A DNA stretch of 45,542 nt from Bondarzewia mesenterica (Eukaryota > Basidiomycota > Agaricomycetes > Russulales > Bondarzewiaceae), in the NCBI GenBank assembly GCA_004802705.1, contig SGPL01000250.1, positions 783 to 46,324 on the forward strand, read 5' to 3'. A model generated the notes under the pieces. The model saw nothing but the letters and a program-made list of their open reading frames with translations. It searched no databases and was not told the origin of the DNA. Positions 31,612-43,398 of this stretch are shown here, piece after piece (within the stretch, counting starts at the first letter, position 1; every line of letters begins with the position of its first letter). The translations under genes were made by a program, and so were the position numbers.

Positions 31612-34600
31612 TCAAGTAAACGATTGACACATGTAAGGCGAACGAATAGAGGTCAGTTGGCATAAGAATTCCCTTACCCCAACAGACAATTGAGGGTTTG
31701 CGAATAGAAAGGCAAGAAAATGGAAGAAAAGCAGGAAAACCAGCAGAAATAAGAGACTCAACAGTTTTCTTTCCAGATCGCCTATGCGACTAAAGAGCAC
31801 ACCCAAAGGGTCTTCGGCCGGAGGCTCCAGTTCTGGAAGTATTTGGCATCGGATCAATGTGTGCGTCGCTCTGTGCTGGTGCTGGATTCCAAACAGCCTT
31901 GCGTAATGAACCGTTTCTGGATCGTTGTATTGTCTACGAAATGTACTGTCCGCGTAGACGAGCGTAAGCTCAATCTCCGCATCGCAGGTTCCACAAATGA
32001 ATAGGTGGTCTAGATTCGTGAGATCAGCATTAATAGGGTTAATACCTGACAGACGGGTTTGACCTTCACAATCCATGCAGTACCAAAATGGAAGGGAGAT
32101 GTTCTTTCGGCAGAATCGACAAACGGGCGATGTCAGTTTTGCCTGCCCATCATCAGACATCGCGTCATTTTGCGTCGTATGACCTTGAAGGTGCGGTTCA
32201 GTTATAGACCCAATGACAGAAAATCATCAACAGTCAGCTGCTCACGGAAGGCTACCATTTGATCCAGCGGATTTGCGCCTCCTCCTTCAGCAAGACTCGT
32301 ATGCTCCACAGGATATGTCGTTTTCTTGTATAAAACCAAGACTTTGCACCATGCAGATTCTGCTCTATTGAACAGTTCCGGAATGTGGTGAACAGGGACG
32401 GATGTGCGAATTTTAGCGACACGATGGGTGGGTTCGTGCTGTATCACACGATTCTGGCCTTCAGTCACGAGGACGCGGGCACTGATACAGTGCTCCGAAT
32501 CACAGAGGCAAACGTAACTGAAGCGTTCCGAGTCCTTTACCTGACAATCTAGGCAGATGAAGCAAACTCCAGTGATATGAGCGCCACAATTATCGCATTC
32601 GTTATCACTATAGACCAGGTTTCAATGTTGTAGATGATTAAAAAAAAATCAAGATTGGGAGAACTCACACAGGGGCGTAGGTCGTATCTCGCATACAGCG
32701 GAGTCGTGAAGCGTAGAAGCATGCATCCATGGAGGTGAGCTTCCGTATACACCGGCTCAACAGGTTGTCATCGATTGGCCGCCCGAAATAGTACCCGCGA
32801 ATGTACAACGACATGTAGAGTTTTCGGCTATCCCGACGCTCTCGAAAGTAAGACCACCTCCACGATCGCCTATGAATCTCATCGCGAACCGCAGTGATGG
32901 CAAACGACCATAGAGATCGAGCTCTATTAACCCTCATCTCACATGGACTGGGATAGAAGCAGAAATACTGAGGCGCCATCCTCTTGTATATCGCAACCCC
33001 TACGCGCGACAGAGGGTCAGACGAGTATCCCCAGTCACCGTGAATCGTTTCTGTCATAGGATCGTATTCGCCAGAGAAATAGCACTTTGCCCATGGCGAG
33101 GGAAATGGATAGTTGAGCCTCACGACCGTCCGACCGTTTGCGTCGCGATTCAACGACCCGGTCACTTCAAAGCGACCTGCATTCATCCACCCGAAACCAG
33201 AGATGTTCTCTGGTCCTTCGGCGGGATCCAGAACNACTGTTGTCATTGATGTGATTCCCACCCGACTTTTACCATTGATGTCNTANGCGACACCGTTTGT
33301 GTCATATGCCAAGTAATGCCAGACACCAAGACTGCTATAGGTCAGCTCCACGCATGCTGTATCAGGAGAATGACATACGGTGATGCAGCTTGAATGTTTA
33401 CTTGAGTCTGATATACCGACTCGANGTTGTAAACCCAATCGTCAAGTTTGAGTTCGCCTCCCAGCCACTTTTCCATCGTGGGCTCGAATNTATCCGGCGT
33501 GATATCTTCTGGATCGTTGTAGCAAGCTGCAGCTTGGTTCCTACACGCGTTCTTGAATCGCTCCGAAGTCCATATATCAGTATCATCGTCGATATACTGG
33601 AACTATAGGAGCTATCAATGGGCGCGATTAATAGGAGTAATTTGTCCACTGACTATGCCACAAGCGAAATGCTTGAACTGCTCCTTGATACTGAGATTTT
33701 GCAGGACGAAGTTGTCTGGATTGATAATCAACGTCAGTGGCGTGATCCCTAGCCATTCGGATTCGACAAAACCAACTGTGCAGAGCTTCGACACGTTCCG
33801 CGGCGACGTTCATAACGTTGTTTACACTTTGCACGCCATCAGTAAGGAGGTCTTGACGGATTACCCTTTTCCTAGCTTCTCGCAAGATCTTGTAGTGGTG
33901 ATTGATCAGCAGATAGAGCAATGGGAAGAGAGTCTGTCAACGACGTTGTTAGAACGCGGAGTAATCAAATGCTAGGCTCGACAAGTCGTACGTTTTCTAT
34001 CCGCCCCGGTCCAGTGACTAATGGCAGGGTTTCAGGACCATCAATGATATACTGCAGCCTGTTGAGATTGGTGTGCAAGCGTGCTTCCTCGCTGTGGACA
34101 AAATCTTCAAACTTGTCTTGGTGTGCCGAGTAATTCGTGTCGCTGAGGCTCGCAGTAGCAATGAGCGGATACAATGACGTCCAAACCGTGCCGTAGTATT
34201 TGTCAACGGACTGGCGGTTGACAGGGAGGATATCTGGGCGAAGGCTATCCATCCTTGAGAGAAGTCTTCTGATTTCGTCCTTATAATGCATCATCGATGC
34301 CTTCCACCCTGAGTAATAGGTGAGCTGACCCAACGCGCCAGAATAGGAAACAATTCACCAATAGCCCAGAAGGCGACCCAATGTGGCAACCTAGCCAGAC
34401 GTGAGTCGAATATAGCATAGTGATAGATCGTAGTGAATATACATACGTCCATTTCGGAGGACGAGTTGGAGAAGACGTGAACTGATTGACTTCTACCACT
34501 GTTATAAAACCCGAAGCGTCATCATCGAACGCCTCCATGATTGGCTGCAATCGTTTGATATCGATGTACTTGATCGCCCATGCATCCGGATGTCCGCTGC

Positions 34601-36096
34601 TGTCGATAGAATGGTGGCGGCCCACAGCGTGTCGACGATCCTTCAGTACTTGATCGTGAAAATGGTCCCGCAGAGCTGAAACAAAATGACGAGCTTTAAC
34701 ACTGTTCCCTCGCCATTCCTTCACATAATTTGATCAGGAAACGATAAGTTCGATCACAGAGGATAGGAGTACGTACCATTTTTTCCCATGTCCTCCGAAT
34801 ATCCTGGCGAGATACAAGGACTCTTCAGCGTAAATATAGGTGAAGAGCATGATGTCAACGCACAAAATCAATGATTTCGCTTGCCGTTCCTCTCATAGCG
34901 TCAACCATAGCTTCCGTCTGTCGTTGAACTGCGATTGTAAGTGTCATCGCCTGCGAATGGATCTGACTGAGTTGTTGGGACTGTAACTCGAGTTTTCCCT
35001 TGACATAAATCGAGTTTCTTTCAATTGAAGTCTGTATGTCCTCGAACAAAATCTTCTTAAGATCCTCGAAAGTGATCGGATTGTCGGACTTGGAAGTTGA
35101 GGCCTTCGTCCACTCTGCAAACAGAGAACGTAGGGCGCCATCGTTGTTACGATAAGCCTCAGGTCCACCCGCTTCCCCTATTGTCTCTTTGAACCGTTCA
35201 TGCTCAGGGCTGTCAAGTTTCGCGAGAATCTCGCTAATCCTAATTACGAATGATGGTGAGCTGAGGAGGTGAAAACAATATGACCGTCGTCACCTGTTCT
35301 TGAGTTCATGAACCGTACCCGCCACCTCAGAGATATTTCCATCCATCCGCGAAATTATGATGAGTTGGAAAGAAGACCGGTAGCTGTGGAAACTATCGAT
35401 ATGATCGGAGAATACGTTTTCCCATTTTTTGCCCTGGAAAAACCTTACGAATGGGTCCAATTTGAGGTAAGTGTCGCAGTGCCTGAAGCAGTCATAGATC
35501 TCCTCAGCCGCTGCTTTGCCGGTTTCTGCGATGCGTTCCGCAACTATGCGGGATTGCGTTCCACGGTCATATTTTAAGCTGTGAAAAAATGCGGATCAGA
35601 CACACTGAGGGAATGTGCAGCTAAAGAGGACTAACTGGAGAAGGGGAACCATCATGTCCTTCATGGCGATGAATAGGATGAGGATTTTGTGCTGATTTTC
35701 CTTAAGACTATTCATTAGAGAATGTACAGTTCGAAAGGCCACGACCACAGCTATATCCAGAGGTGAGATTGAGGCAGAGATATAAATTGAGTAGCTTACG
35801 CTGAGCAACCGGATGAACTTGACCAACCACATCCAACGCAGTTAACAATAATTCCATCATCTTGGGAAAATGGCGTTCGACAACCCTCTTGGCGCGACTG
35901 GTCGGGGCTTGGGCCACTTCCTCAAGCATTTTCTCCCAGAAAGTGATGTTCGGGAGCACATCATCTGAATACCTTTCAGTCCAGTCCGATGTACCTGCAT
36001 TGAACGAGAAACCGTACCGATCTGATCCAATTTCTCGAAAAGAGGCCTGGTTCTGCCACTCGCTTGTTCCGACGTTGGCTCGGCTGATGGATGCAT
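31612..36096 (-). CDS. large EF-hand and cysteine-rich (ZZ-like) protein with hydrophobic tail
   Basis: A probable start at 36096 reads MHPSAEPTSEQASG. A phase-1 join leads to NITFWEKMLEEVAQAPTSRA, KRVVERHFPKMMELLLTALD and then ENQHKILILFIAMKDMMVPL, a helical N-terminal region. Next come NGALRSLFAEWTKAST-type and SQQLSQIHSQAMTLTIAVQ coiled segments. At about 34490-34535 is a canonical EF-hand loop, DDDASGFITVVE (calcium ligands at 1, 3, 5, 12 and Gly at 6), followed by VNQFTSS. A beta-rich region follows (FEVTGSLNRDANGRTVVRLN, CYFSGEYDPMTETIHGDWGY). Two cysteine clusters follow, CDNECDNCGAHITGVCFICL and CRFCRKNISLPFWYCMDC with a later CGTCDAEIE. The end is LLSLLFLLVFLLFFHFLAFL, a probable membrane anchor. 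Similar EF-hand/zinc-ribbon proteins are common in Agaricomycetes, with no assigned role as far as I know. Several Ns lie at 33235-33490. Confidence 0.65.
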
Positions 36097-38713
36097 CGTT
36101 TCTTCAGTCCACGGTGTGTCGAATTCTTCTGCATCGACATGGATGAAATTCAAATGACTGGGGAAAATATGTACACTCCTTACGGCTAATATGAAGGCTC
36201 AGAGAAGACCCAGCCGGGAGTCCAGAAAAATCAGTGTATGTTGAATCGGTGTGACTGTTCAAAGGCTGGCTGAGTTACAGAAGCAAAAGAAACAACGTCC
36301 TTGTGGGACAGGGGATCGTTACAGACTCGCTGGGGTAGTGCGGGTACTTAAGGGCGTGCTCGCATTCAGGTCTGAAGGTTGATTCAATCTCAGCTCTACC
36401 ACGCTATGGGATCTCAAGTGTGTTCGTAAAAGATACCTTTTGTAGTAAAGTGGCAGTAAAAGAGGCCGCGATCAATTCTTCTTCTTCTACCCACATCCGA
36501 GAGGCGTGACGAATTCAAATTTGACTAAGGGCACGTTGAATTTGCAGTGCGCTAAGGGAGTGCGGACGCGAACAAGTGTTAACGGCGTGTACAGGATGCA
36601 TCATCAGAACCAGTAAGCCCTTCTCGCAGCATGGGAGCCGTTCGTTGTACTCACCTCAGCAACGTGAATTCTCAGCGACCATGAGATCGCGGAAGAAGAA
36701 GAATCGTTGGTTTGAGCGCCGAAGTAAAATAGGCGGGAAAATCGGCATCGTACTATCTTCAGTCGACCAGGAATTTCGAGTCAACGGGACGATAGAGTCT
36801 CGCAGGCATTGAAGAGCCGCTCGATCTTGACAATCCGTGAGTGCTATGAACTCTTTCTTCCATATTGACACATAAGTCCTGAGCGCTGAGCATTAAAAGC
36901 GAGGTTCAGAAGGGGCCATAGAAGATGTGATATAATTCAAAGCTCGGGCCCGAAAGTGATTAATGTGAGTTGAAGGTCCGCACACTTAATCAGAGAAGGC
37001 GAGGACTCCGTGAATACTGTGCGAATGTGAAGTGGACCAAGCGGGTGCGCGATCGATGACAGATAACATCTGAAAAGGTATCATTATTGAATCGATTGAT
37101 GAACGATCGGACAGATCTCAGCGCGAGGATGCAACATGCAAAGCCTTTGTGACACCTCTCTCTGCATCATGCATGCACCATGTCACATGGACTACACATG
37201 CAAGTAGCAATGAAGGTGATGTCGAAGATGGCGCGTCAATTTGTATAGAAACGCACCGGCAGGAGACGGACACAAGAGGTAAGGAACAGACAGCAAACGC
37301 ACACGGTTGTATGCGTCATACACATTGCGACTACACTCGCAGCGCCCAATATTGTCAATGCAAAATCGTACACAAGGTCCAGGCGTGCGTTCCAAGGAAG
37401 CCATCAATTTTTGTCGCAGAACCTACATCGTCAGCCATAAGGCAAAGAAAGACAGAAAGAAAAATAACATGTCAAGAAGTTGTCTTGGTCACCAAGGTCC
37501 CAGGGACGCTCATCAGAGGAATGAGGGTATAGAAGACAAAGAGAAGCATACCTGCAAGGCTTCGGCGCTGAATTCATGCTCCATTCCGACTAGTGACGAG
37601 GTAAAGAGATCCGATTTCATTGCGTGGGATGAAGGAGATGGTAAAGCACAGGGAAGAAAGCGCGCATGGAAAACCCGAGAGCACAGGAATTGGTTTGAAA
37701 TTTGAATGCGTAAAACGAGTATCCATTACACAGATCTCATGAAACGCGCGCTCCAGTGTGAATGGGTGGTATGAAGCGGTGCATGCAGACGAAAACGAGT
37801 TGTTCCTTCGGACTCAAAAGGCGGAGAGCATGACCCCGCCAGGGAAGCAAGACTTTCCCGAGACATGAGGAGAGATGAGGCGGGGGTTAATGAGAAGCGA
37901 TATCTGAATCACCTGTGCGACTGACATCAACATGGTGTAGCAAACCACTTACATACAGGTTTTTCCTGACCGACAGTCCTATATTGTGAGCATGAATCAT
38001 GGAGGCTCAGCAAGAGAACCGACCCTCGGATCCAAAGTTTGCCCTTTCTGGCATCGTCATCGACAATTCAAGAGCTCGGCTTCGATGAATGTCGGAGATA
38101 ATGGACAGGCAATGTGAATGATAAACTGAGACATATAGGGTCGATCGACCTCACGCAGGAAGTTTGTGCAGGTTTCGTTAGTGACATTCAATAGATGTTG
38201 AAGTGACGAATCGGAATTATCGGAATCGGGGCAACCAGGCGCGGAGTTTAAAAAACCCTCACCAGTTCGGCGAAAATTCCGAGCTTTCGACTCGGGCGAT
38301 CGTTTGCCAGCTATGTGCAGGTCCCAGGAGTGTTTGGTACGAAATGTGTTCGACTCATGCTCGATTTTACGGCCAAAGCGTCTCAGAATCATTCAGATCT
38401 ATTAACTGACCATATGCATATCTTCTGTTGGCGATTCATGAGCGACAATGGGGCTAGTGCTGCATTGGCAGACGACTTTGGCAAGCTTCGATGATGCCCG
38501 CCAGCACCTCTCAGAATTGGGTGAGTTACTCACGATCTATGTCGTCCGCAAGAAGGCTGTGGCATAGGACAGCAAGGGGCCACGTCGCTTGGTTCGTGAG
38601 CTACGTGGGCCGTACTGGCTTCCCTCTGCTTTGACAATGCGGCACGAACGCTTTATTATTCGCCAGAGTACGACCGTGGCGCCCGTCTGGATCGCGCTTT
38701 TGTCCTCTGCGCG
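36097..38713. other. 2.6-kb gene-poor region
   Basis: No gene was supported on either strand. Open frames (for example 37149-37532 and 38057-38392) have no domains, and their composition resembles non-coding sequence. Long ACA/CAC-rich and GAAGAA-rich segments occur around 36660-36730 and 37150-37480. No element ends, terminal repeats or RNA genes were recognised. Confidence 0.5.
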
Positions 38714-38720
38714 TATAAAA
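38714..38720 (+). promoter_or_regulatory. TATA box (TATAAAA)
   Basis: TATAAAA lies 106 bases before the ATG at 38826, with C/T-rich sequence between, as in many strongly expressed fungal genes. It suggests that the following exon series was, or is, transcribed. Confidence 0.55.
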
Positions 38721-38825
38721 GGCTCTCTGAACTGTACCACTCATCATCCTCCGACTCCCCCAACTTCCGTCATATCTGAGCTGACCCTCTTCTGTACGAC
38801 CTTGCCAACATCGACGTTCATCTAA

Positions 38826-39368
38826 ATGCGGCTCAACATCACTGGCAGTACTATTGCCGCCGTGTTCGCGACTACTATTATACCTAAGTTCCAAGAGAAC
38901 AGGGTTGGAATTCCGTCCGGTAGCTCCCACGGCACGCACAGGTGCGTCGCATCTTTTTCCTCATCATTCCCCCTCTTGACGTTTAACTTCTATGCGAACA
39001 GCCTGATGTCTGTGCACGCCATTTATATGGCGTGCACACTGCGATCAAAGTGCCAATGGCCTACTCTCTCAGGCAGCAAGTCTCCAAGCGCGCCTATGCC
39101 TTCCTGCCGGTGAGCAGCTATCTATCTCCTCTCGTTGTATTTCCAGTAGTTGACTTTCCCTTTAGGGGGTGAATTAGAGGGCATGCCACGCTGGACTAGC
39201 GCAGAACACCATCTCTCTATACTGCCGTCTGAGACCAGGCGGTGCGTACATTAGATCGTGTTTGCGAAATCCAGACTCACTGATGCTACTTCACAGATGG
39301 GATAGCTTCGATGAGGATTACTTGACCATGCACGACAAGAGATCGAACCCGAGCCGCTTCGATGGATA
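38826..39368 (+). pseudogene. broken multi-exon gene of unknown family
   Basis: The ATG at 38826 starts MRLNITGSTIAAVFATTIIP, then KFQENRVGIPSGSSHGTH, with a donor at 38942. A piece at 39002-39110 is open in more than one frame. Two later pieces look truly coding and splice together (donor near 39241, acceptor CACAG near 39297): GGELEGMPRWTSAEHHLSIL, PSETRR, WDSFDEDYLTMHDKRSNP, ending RFDG stop at 39366-39368. I could not find donor/acceptor phases that keep one frame through all four pieces. The GELEGMPRW...WDSFDEDYL part faintly recalls C-terminal tails of fungal Na+/H+ exchangers of the NHX type, but no transporter helices are present; this is only a guess. A TATA box upstream fits a once-functional gene. 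Confidence 0.3.
39011..39038. repeat. perfect hairpin, 12-bp arms and 4-base loop
   Basis: TGTGCACGCCAT (39011-39022), loop TTAT, then ATGGCGTGCACA (39027-39038), exactly complementary. It lies about 10 bases after the presumed acceptor of the second exon of the broken gene. Confidence 0.85.
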
Positions 39369-40609
39369 AGATGCGGACACACTGCCGTCTTTCCGTACGC
39401 CGCGAAGCTGTGATGCTTTGGATCTTCGGCTCTACTCGCTGACGGGTAGATGGCACATGCACGAGATCCGACTACGGTGGCATCGGCGGCGATGGGCAAC
39501 CCTCATTACCTGCAGTTGCAGGGCCTAGAGGATCAACGGCCAGGACAAGATCCATTATGCAGAAATGCCCATACGCAAACCAGGGGCTACATATGGGAGT
39601 TGGTGGAACATGGACACTGGGTCCTTCTTGACGACTCGCCGCCGCGGCGGGTTTATTCGATCAACGCATGCCAGGCTTCGATCCGACTCAATTAATGCCT
39701 TCATCCTTCTCCCTTTCCCTCCGCTCCCCTTCGTTCTAGTCGCAGGACAGATTAACTTCACCCATTTACTCCTCTCGAGCGCCCGCTTGGGACTTCGCGG
39801 CAAATCAACATCCCATCGCATCTCGCTCAGCCGTCGATCCGCGACTGGGCTGGTTGGGATGCGAGCGACCGTCGACGAACCCCCCGAGACGCCGTCCAAA
39901 GAGTTTTAACAGAGCTTTGGATGGATCGGCATCATAACGATTAGGGTCACAAACAAATGCATGCAGATGCCTTGAGGAGCCACATATGAATCTATGTACT
40001 CTGACTGACAATCCATGGAGGGATCATGTGCGCGCTCGGGCACTTCGCTAGCCTCAGTATTGTCTTGGGGGGTTTTTTTTTGTAACGTTGGGTGGGGAAC
40101 ACATTTTGCTAATCTAATATATCTTTGGTTTTTATCTCAGTTCTTCTTCAAAGATGACGAGGGAGTGAACGCATGAGTGATTATCCTACAGGAGTGAGTA
40201 CAATAGCTAGTAAACCTCAATACATACATTATCTCTCCAGTTCGAATGGCAATACGTCCCGAGCAATTTGATGGCAACCCGCCTTCGAGCTACTAATAAC
40301 TACTCTTCACTCTACTCGTACCATCTATAGCTGTATATTATATACAATACTGTTCAATAGGTGCGAAGAAAAGTCCACCTACACTAGCACCGTGTAAGTA
40401 ACACGCACGCAAAATACCGAACCAGGAAAAAGGAAAGCACATCAAAATAGCGGTAAACACACGAACCGCATCATTCAAACAAAGTAGATTCTATACAGAT
40501 CATCCATCCAAAGCAGGGCACGGCGTTAAGTAGCTAGTAGAATGATCAACCCAGCGACTGCAAGCAATTCCGAAGTCCCCGAGCTCCGTATGCGTATTAG
40601 GTATGTGTG
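39369..40609. other. intergenic, downstream of RTA1-type gene
   Basis: No gene was supported. Open frames at 39450-39695 and 39555-39909 on both strands lack family features. A G6T9 run lies at about 40066-40080. The minus-strand RTA1 gene's 3' region is expected just below 40610. Confidence 0.5.
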
Positions 40610-42199
40610 TCATTCGACGCCCTTGACGGCGCTCATCTCCGCATCAGGATGCGCGTCTGTTTGAGAGGACGACGCGGATAATGGGGACGAGGAAGGAGCG
40701 AGGAGCCAGCCGGGGTGAAAGATATTTAGGGTGAAGATGGCGAGCGTGATCATGGCGCCGTCTAGCACGTCTGTGAGGGAAATAAAGCAGGGAAGTCAAA
40801 ATTGATCAAGATGTCCGCACGGACTGACGAGAAAAAGGAAGAAAGAAAAAAAGAGACGCCGAAGAGAGGAGAGGGAGGACGAACGTACTGAAATATACTT
40901 GGGTACGTATGATCCTACCCGTCCACCCATCCGACAGTTCGATCGTCCGGTAAATTGACCTGTGAAGAATGGGTCAGTTATGAGGTCCTGGACTAGGACA
41001 GAAGATGAGCGCGGGGACGAGCGCACCGGATGAAGATGGTCAAGGTCATGAAGCTGAGCCCGCCGATCATGAGCTTCATATTCTTATCCATCGGCCGACG
41101 GAAGTAGCGCGTGTGCGGGTGCACGGGCGCGTCATGGGCATAACGCATGAAAAATTCGGCGGCGAGAAGAGAGTAGGCGACGATCGCCGCTGTCGGTTCG
41201 TCGGAGGGTTTCAATCAAGTGCATATGTGTGTGCGACGATCAGTGTAATGTATCCTGAAAAACGGGGAGAGAAGGATGAGGGAAAAATACAAAGACTCAC
41301 CCAACTGAAATACGATTCCTCCTAACATGATATGTCCTCCCTACATGGGGTAACAAAGGAGTCACGTCAGTCAAAACCACCATACTGGGTTCTCGAAGCA
41401 CAGATAGATATCTTCTAGAGTATATACATACGTTCTTAGGGTTTCCCCCTTTGGTCTGCACGGCCTCAGCAGCCAGGGCGCCTCCAACGGCTTGCACGAC
41501 GAGCGCGATGAGATCCTGCATTATTACCAAATACCGTCTGGATGAGAGCGCGGCGGAAGCAGGGAAGGAGACGCACGCATATACAAAATATGATAGTATC
41601 TGCAGAAGTTGTAGCGCGTGAGAAGGAACTTCGTGAAGGTGAAAGGGGAAAACTTACACCAATACGCGCTAAGCCGACTGTACTGCTGACCCAAGTGCGT
41701 CACGATGCGACCTAGGATGACAAAGTTGGCGGCGACGAGGGGGGTGGGAGCGATGATCGTCGTGATGATCCTGCCGCGAATCAATGATGAAAATAAAATG
41801 AAGCATGAGGAATGAGAAATTGAGAGGATGAGAATCAAAAGCGCACTGCATGAGGAACGGGTTCACAGCGGATGGATTACGAGAGGACCACAGCCGTCCG
41901 CTCCAGCCGAGAATCTCAAGTATGCCGGCGACGACGGCGGTCACAAAGAGCCACCACAGGCGGGACCAGGCGGCCTCTATGACATGGAGCACTGAAAATG
42001 ATACGCACTCAGGAAAAGAGAAGAAAAGGAGAAGGGCTAAATGCGCACGCGTGGAGAGCCCGAAGAGCGCGACGAAGAGCGCGCAGACCCACTCGGTCGG
42101 GACGTATCCGTACAGCGTATGCGTCCGCGCTACGAGTAGATCTGCACTGTCCATACGCGTACCCGTTCCCGAATCTGTCAGATCTGTTGACTCGTGCAT
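40610..42199 (-). CDS. RTA1-family seven-helix membrane protein
   Basis: RTA1/RSB1 proteins are fungal seven-helix proteins linked to lipid (long-chain base) export and to resistance to aminocholesterol-type compounds. The start at 42199 (MHESTDLTDSGTG) leads to TLYGYVPTEWVCALFVALFG, the typical first helix. Then come HVIEAAWSRLWWLFVTAVVA, GILEILGWSGRLWSSRNP, TTIIAPTPLVAANFVILGRI, CDLIALVVQAVGGALAAEAV, GGHIMLGGIVFQL and KLMIGGLSFMTLTIFIR. The family's signature SIYRTIELSDGWTGRIIRTQ is followed by the last helix (VLDGAMITLAIFTLNIFHPG). A hydrophilic tail ends SAVKGVE with the stop at 40610. Small introns separate nearly every helix. An alternative upstream ATG near 42267 would add a Phe-rich leader; I prefer 42199 because the family N-terminus is short and hydrophilic. 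Confidence 0.85.
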
Positions 42200-43398
42200 C
42201 GTGTCAGTGAAGGAACAAGTCCCGAACCAAAAAAAAAAACATCGAAAAGAGAAACCCACTCATAGTCGGTAAGAAATGTCAGTAAAGAATCGGAAAACCT
42301 GAAAAAGAGAGGAGCGGTCAATTATCCGAGAAAATCCCGACTCTGACGGTCAAAATATAGGTTGGTATAAAGTTAGCAGACGAGAAGAGCAAAGGAACGA
42401 TGTGCGCATCATGACTGGAGCGGAGACGGGGTTATATACGATCCAGTGCACATAAGTTCCCATGATAATTCATGGGCCCGTCCCACCGAGTGAGTCTGCA
42501 ATGGCTGTTGGACTGTTAATTCATCGGACGATGATGGGCCGCGCTTGGGCCGCGCAGTACATTGCAGGCATCTGATTCACATAAGCAATATATAAGGATC
42601 CTAAGATAGTGGGCACAGGGAGTCGCCTGGGAAAGCACGGTCGATATCCTTCGATATCTGACTTGATCAGCCTCAGCTGCGCAGATCGCATCATTGTGTT
42701 CTTGTCCCGTCGGCAACGTTGGTATCCCGCCGGCACGCAGGGTCGGACCCGGGTTCATTCAATTCAAGAGAACGGCGGCCTCGTCTTCATCGTCCTGTAG
42801 TATTGCACGTGAACAATGCCTGCGTCGTCGGCGCGTCGAACGTCGGCGACTCGACTNGCAGAGCAGAATGTTTCAAAACCGAGNACAATTCGGATCATCT
42901 TCTGTAAGTGATGGACGTGAAAACCCGGTTGACCGCCCGGGCACTGTATGGTCAACATCACCTCGGACTTGAATTTGCGAATGTTTTATATAGCCACACC
43001 AGTCCATTCCTTGGTGCTTGGCCCATCATAGCCCATCATCTCTTCGGCACTATGGTCGTGCACGGTCCATCTCCCAGCGCCAACACAGCGCCACCACATA
43101 TTGAGACGTTTCAACTTCGTGCTGCGATGGCGTGGATTAGTTGCTATACGAAATCGACATACCTGAAGCCTGATCGATACGCAATAGGGTCGTTAAAATC
43201 GGCCGACGATGGCTTGTGGATAGCTTGTGGCTAGATTCGACGATCAAATCTCTTCATACCACTGCCATTCGTACAACAAACATCAAAAGAACAACAAGTA
43301 GATGTCACTTCTTCTCTTATCCGTTACATTTCATGCTTCGCTTCACTGCTTTCCTTCATCCCCTTTCGATCTGCGAACGAGAAGACACGCGAGTTCAT
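42200..43398. other. intergenic region between RTA1 and superoxide dismutase genes
   Basis: Both neighbours are on the minus strand, so this holds the RTA1 promoter and the dismutase 3' end. No open frame with features was found; 42516-42758 and 42908-43234 look non-coding. Ns occur at 42857 and 42884. CGCCACCACA-like and CCCGGGC sequences occur, without an assignable role. Confidence 0.5.

Noticed and set aside
36360..36410. tRNA-like words (GGTAGAGCT, GGTTGATTCAATC on opposite strands)
   Set aside because: The A-box-like and B-box-like words do not fit together on one strand at tRNA spacing, and no acceptor stem could be paired.
41850..42272. 140-residue plus-strand frame over the RTA1 gene
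   Set aside because: It is antisense to the helices of RTA1, which match the family closely; the product is Arg/Ser-rich without features.
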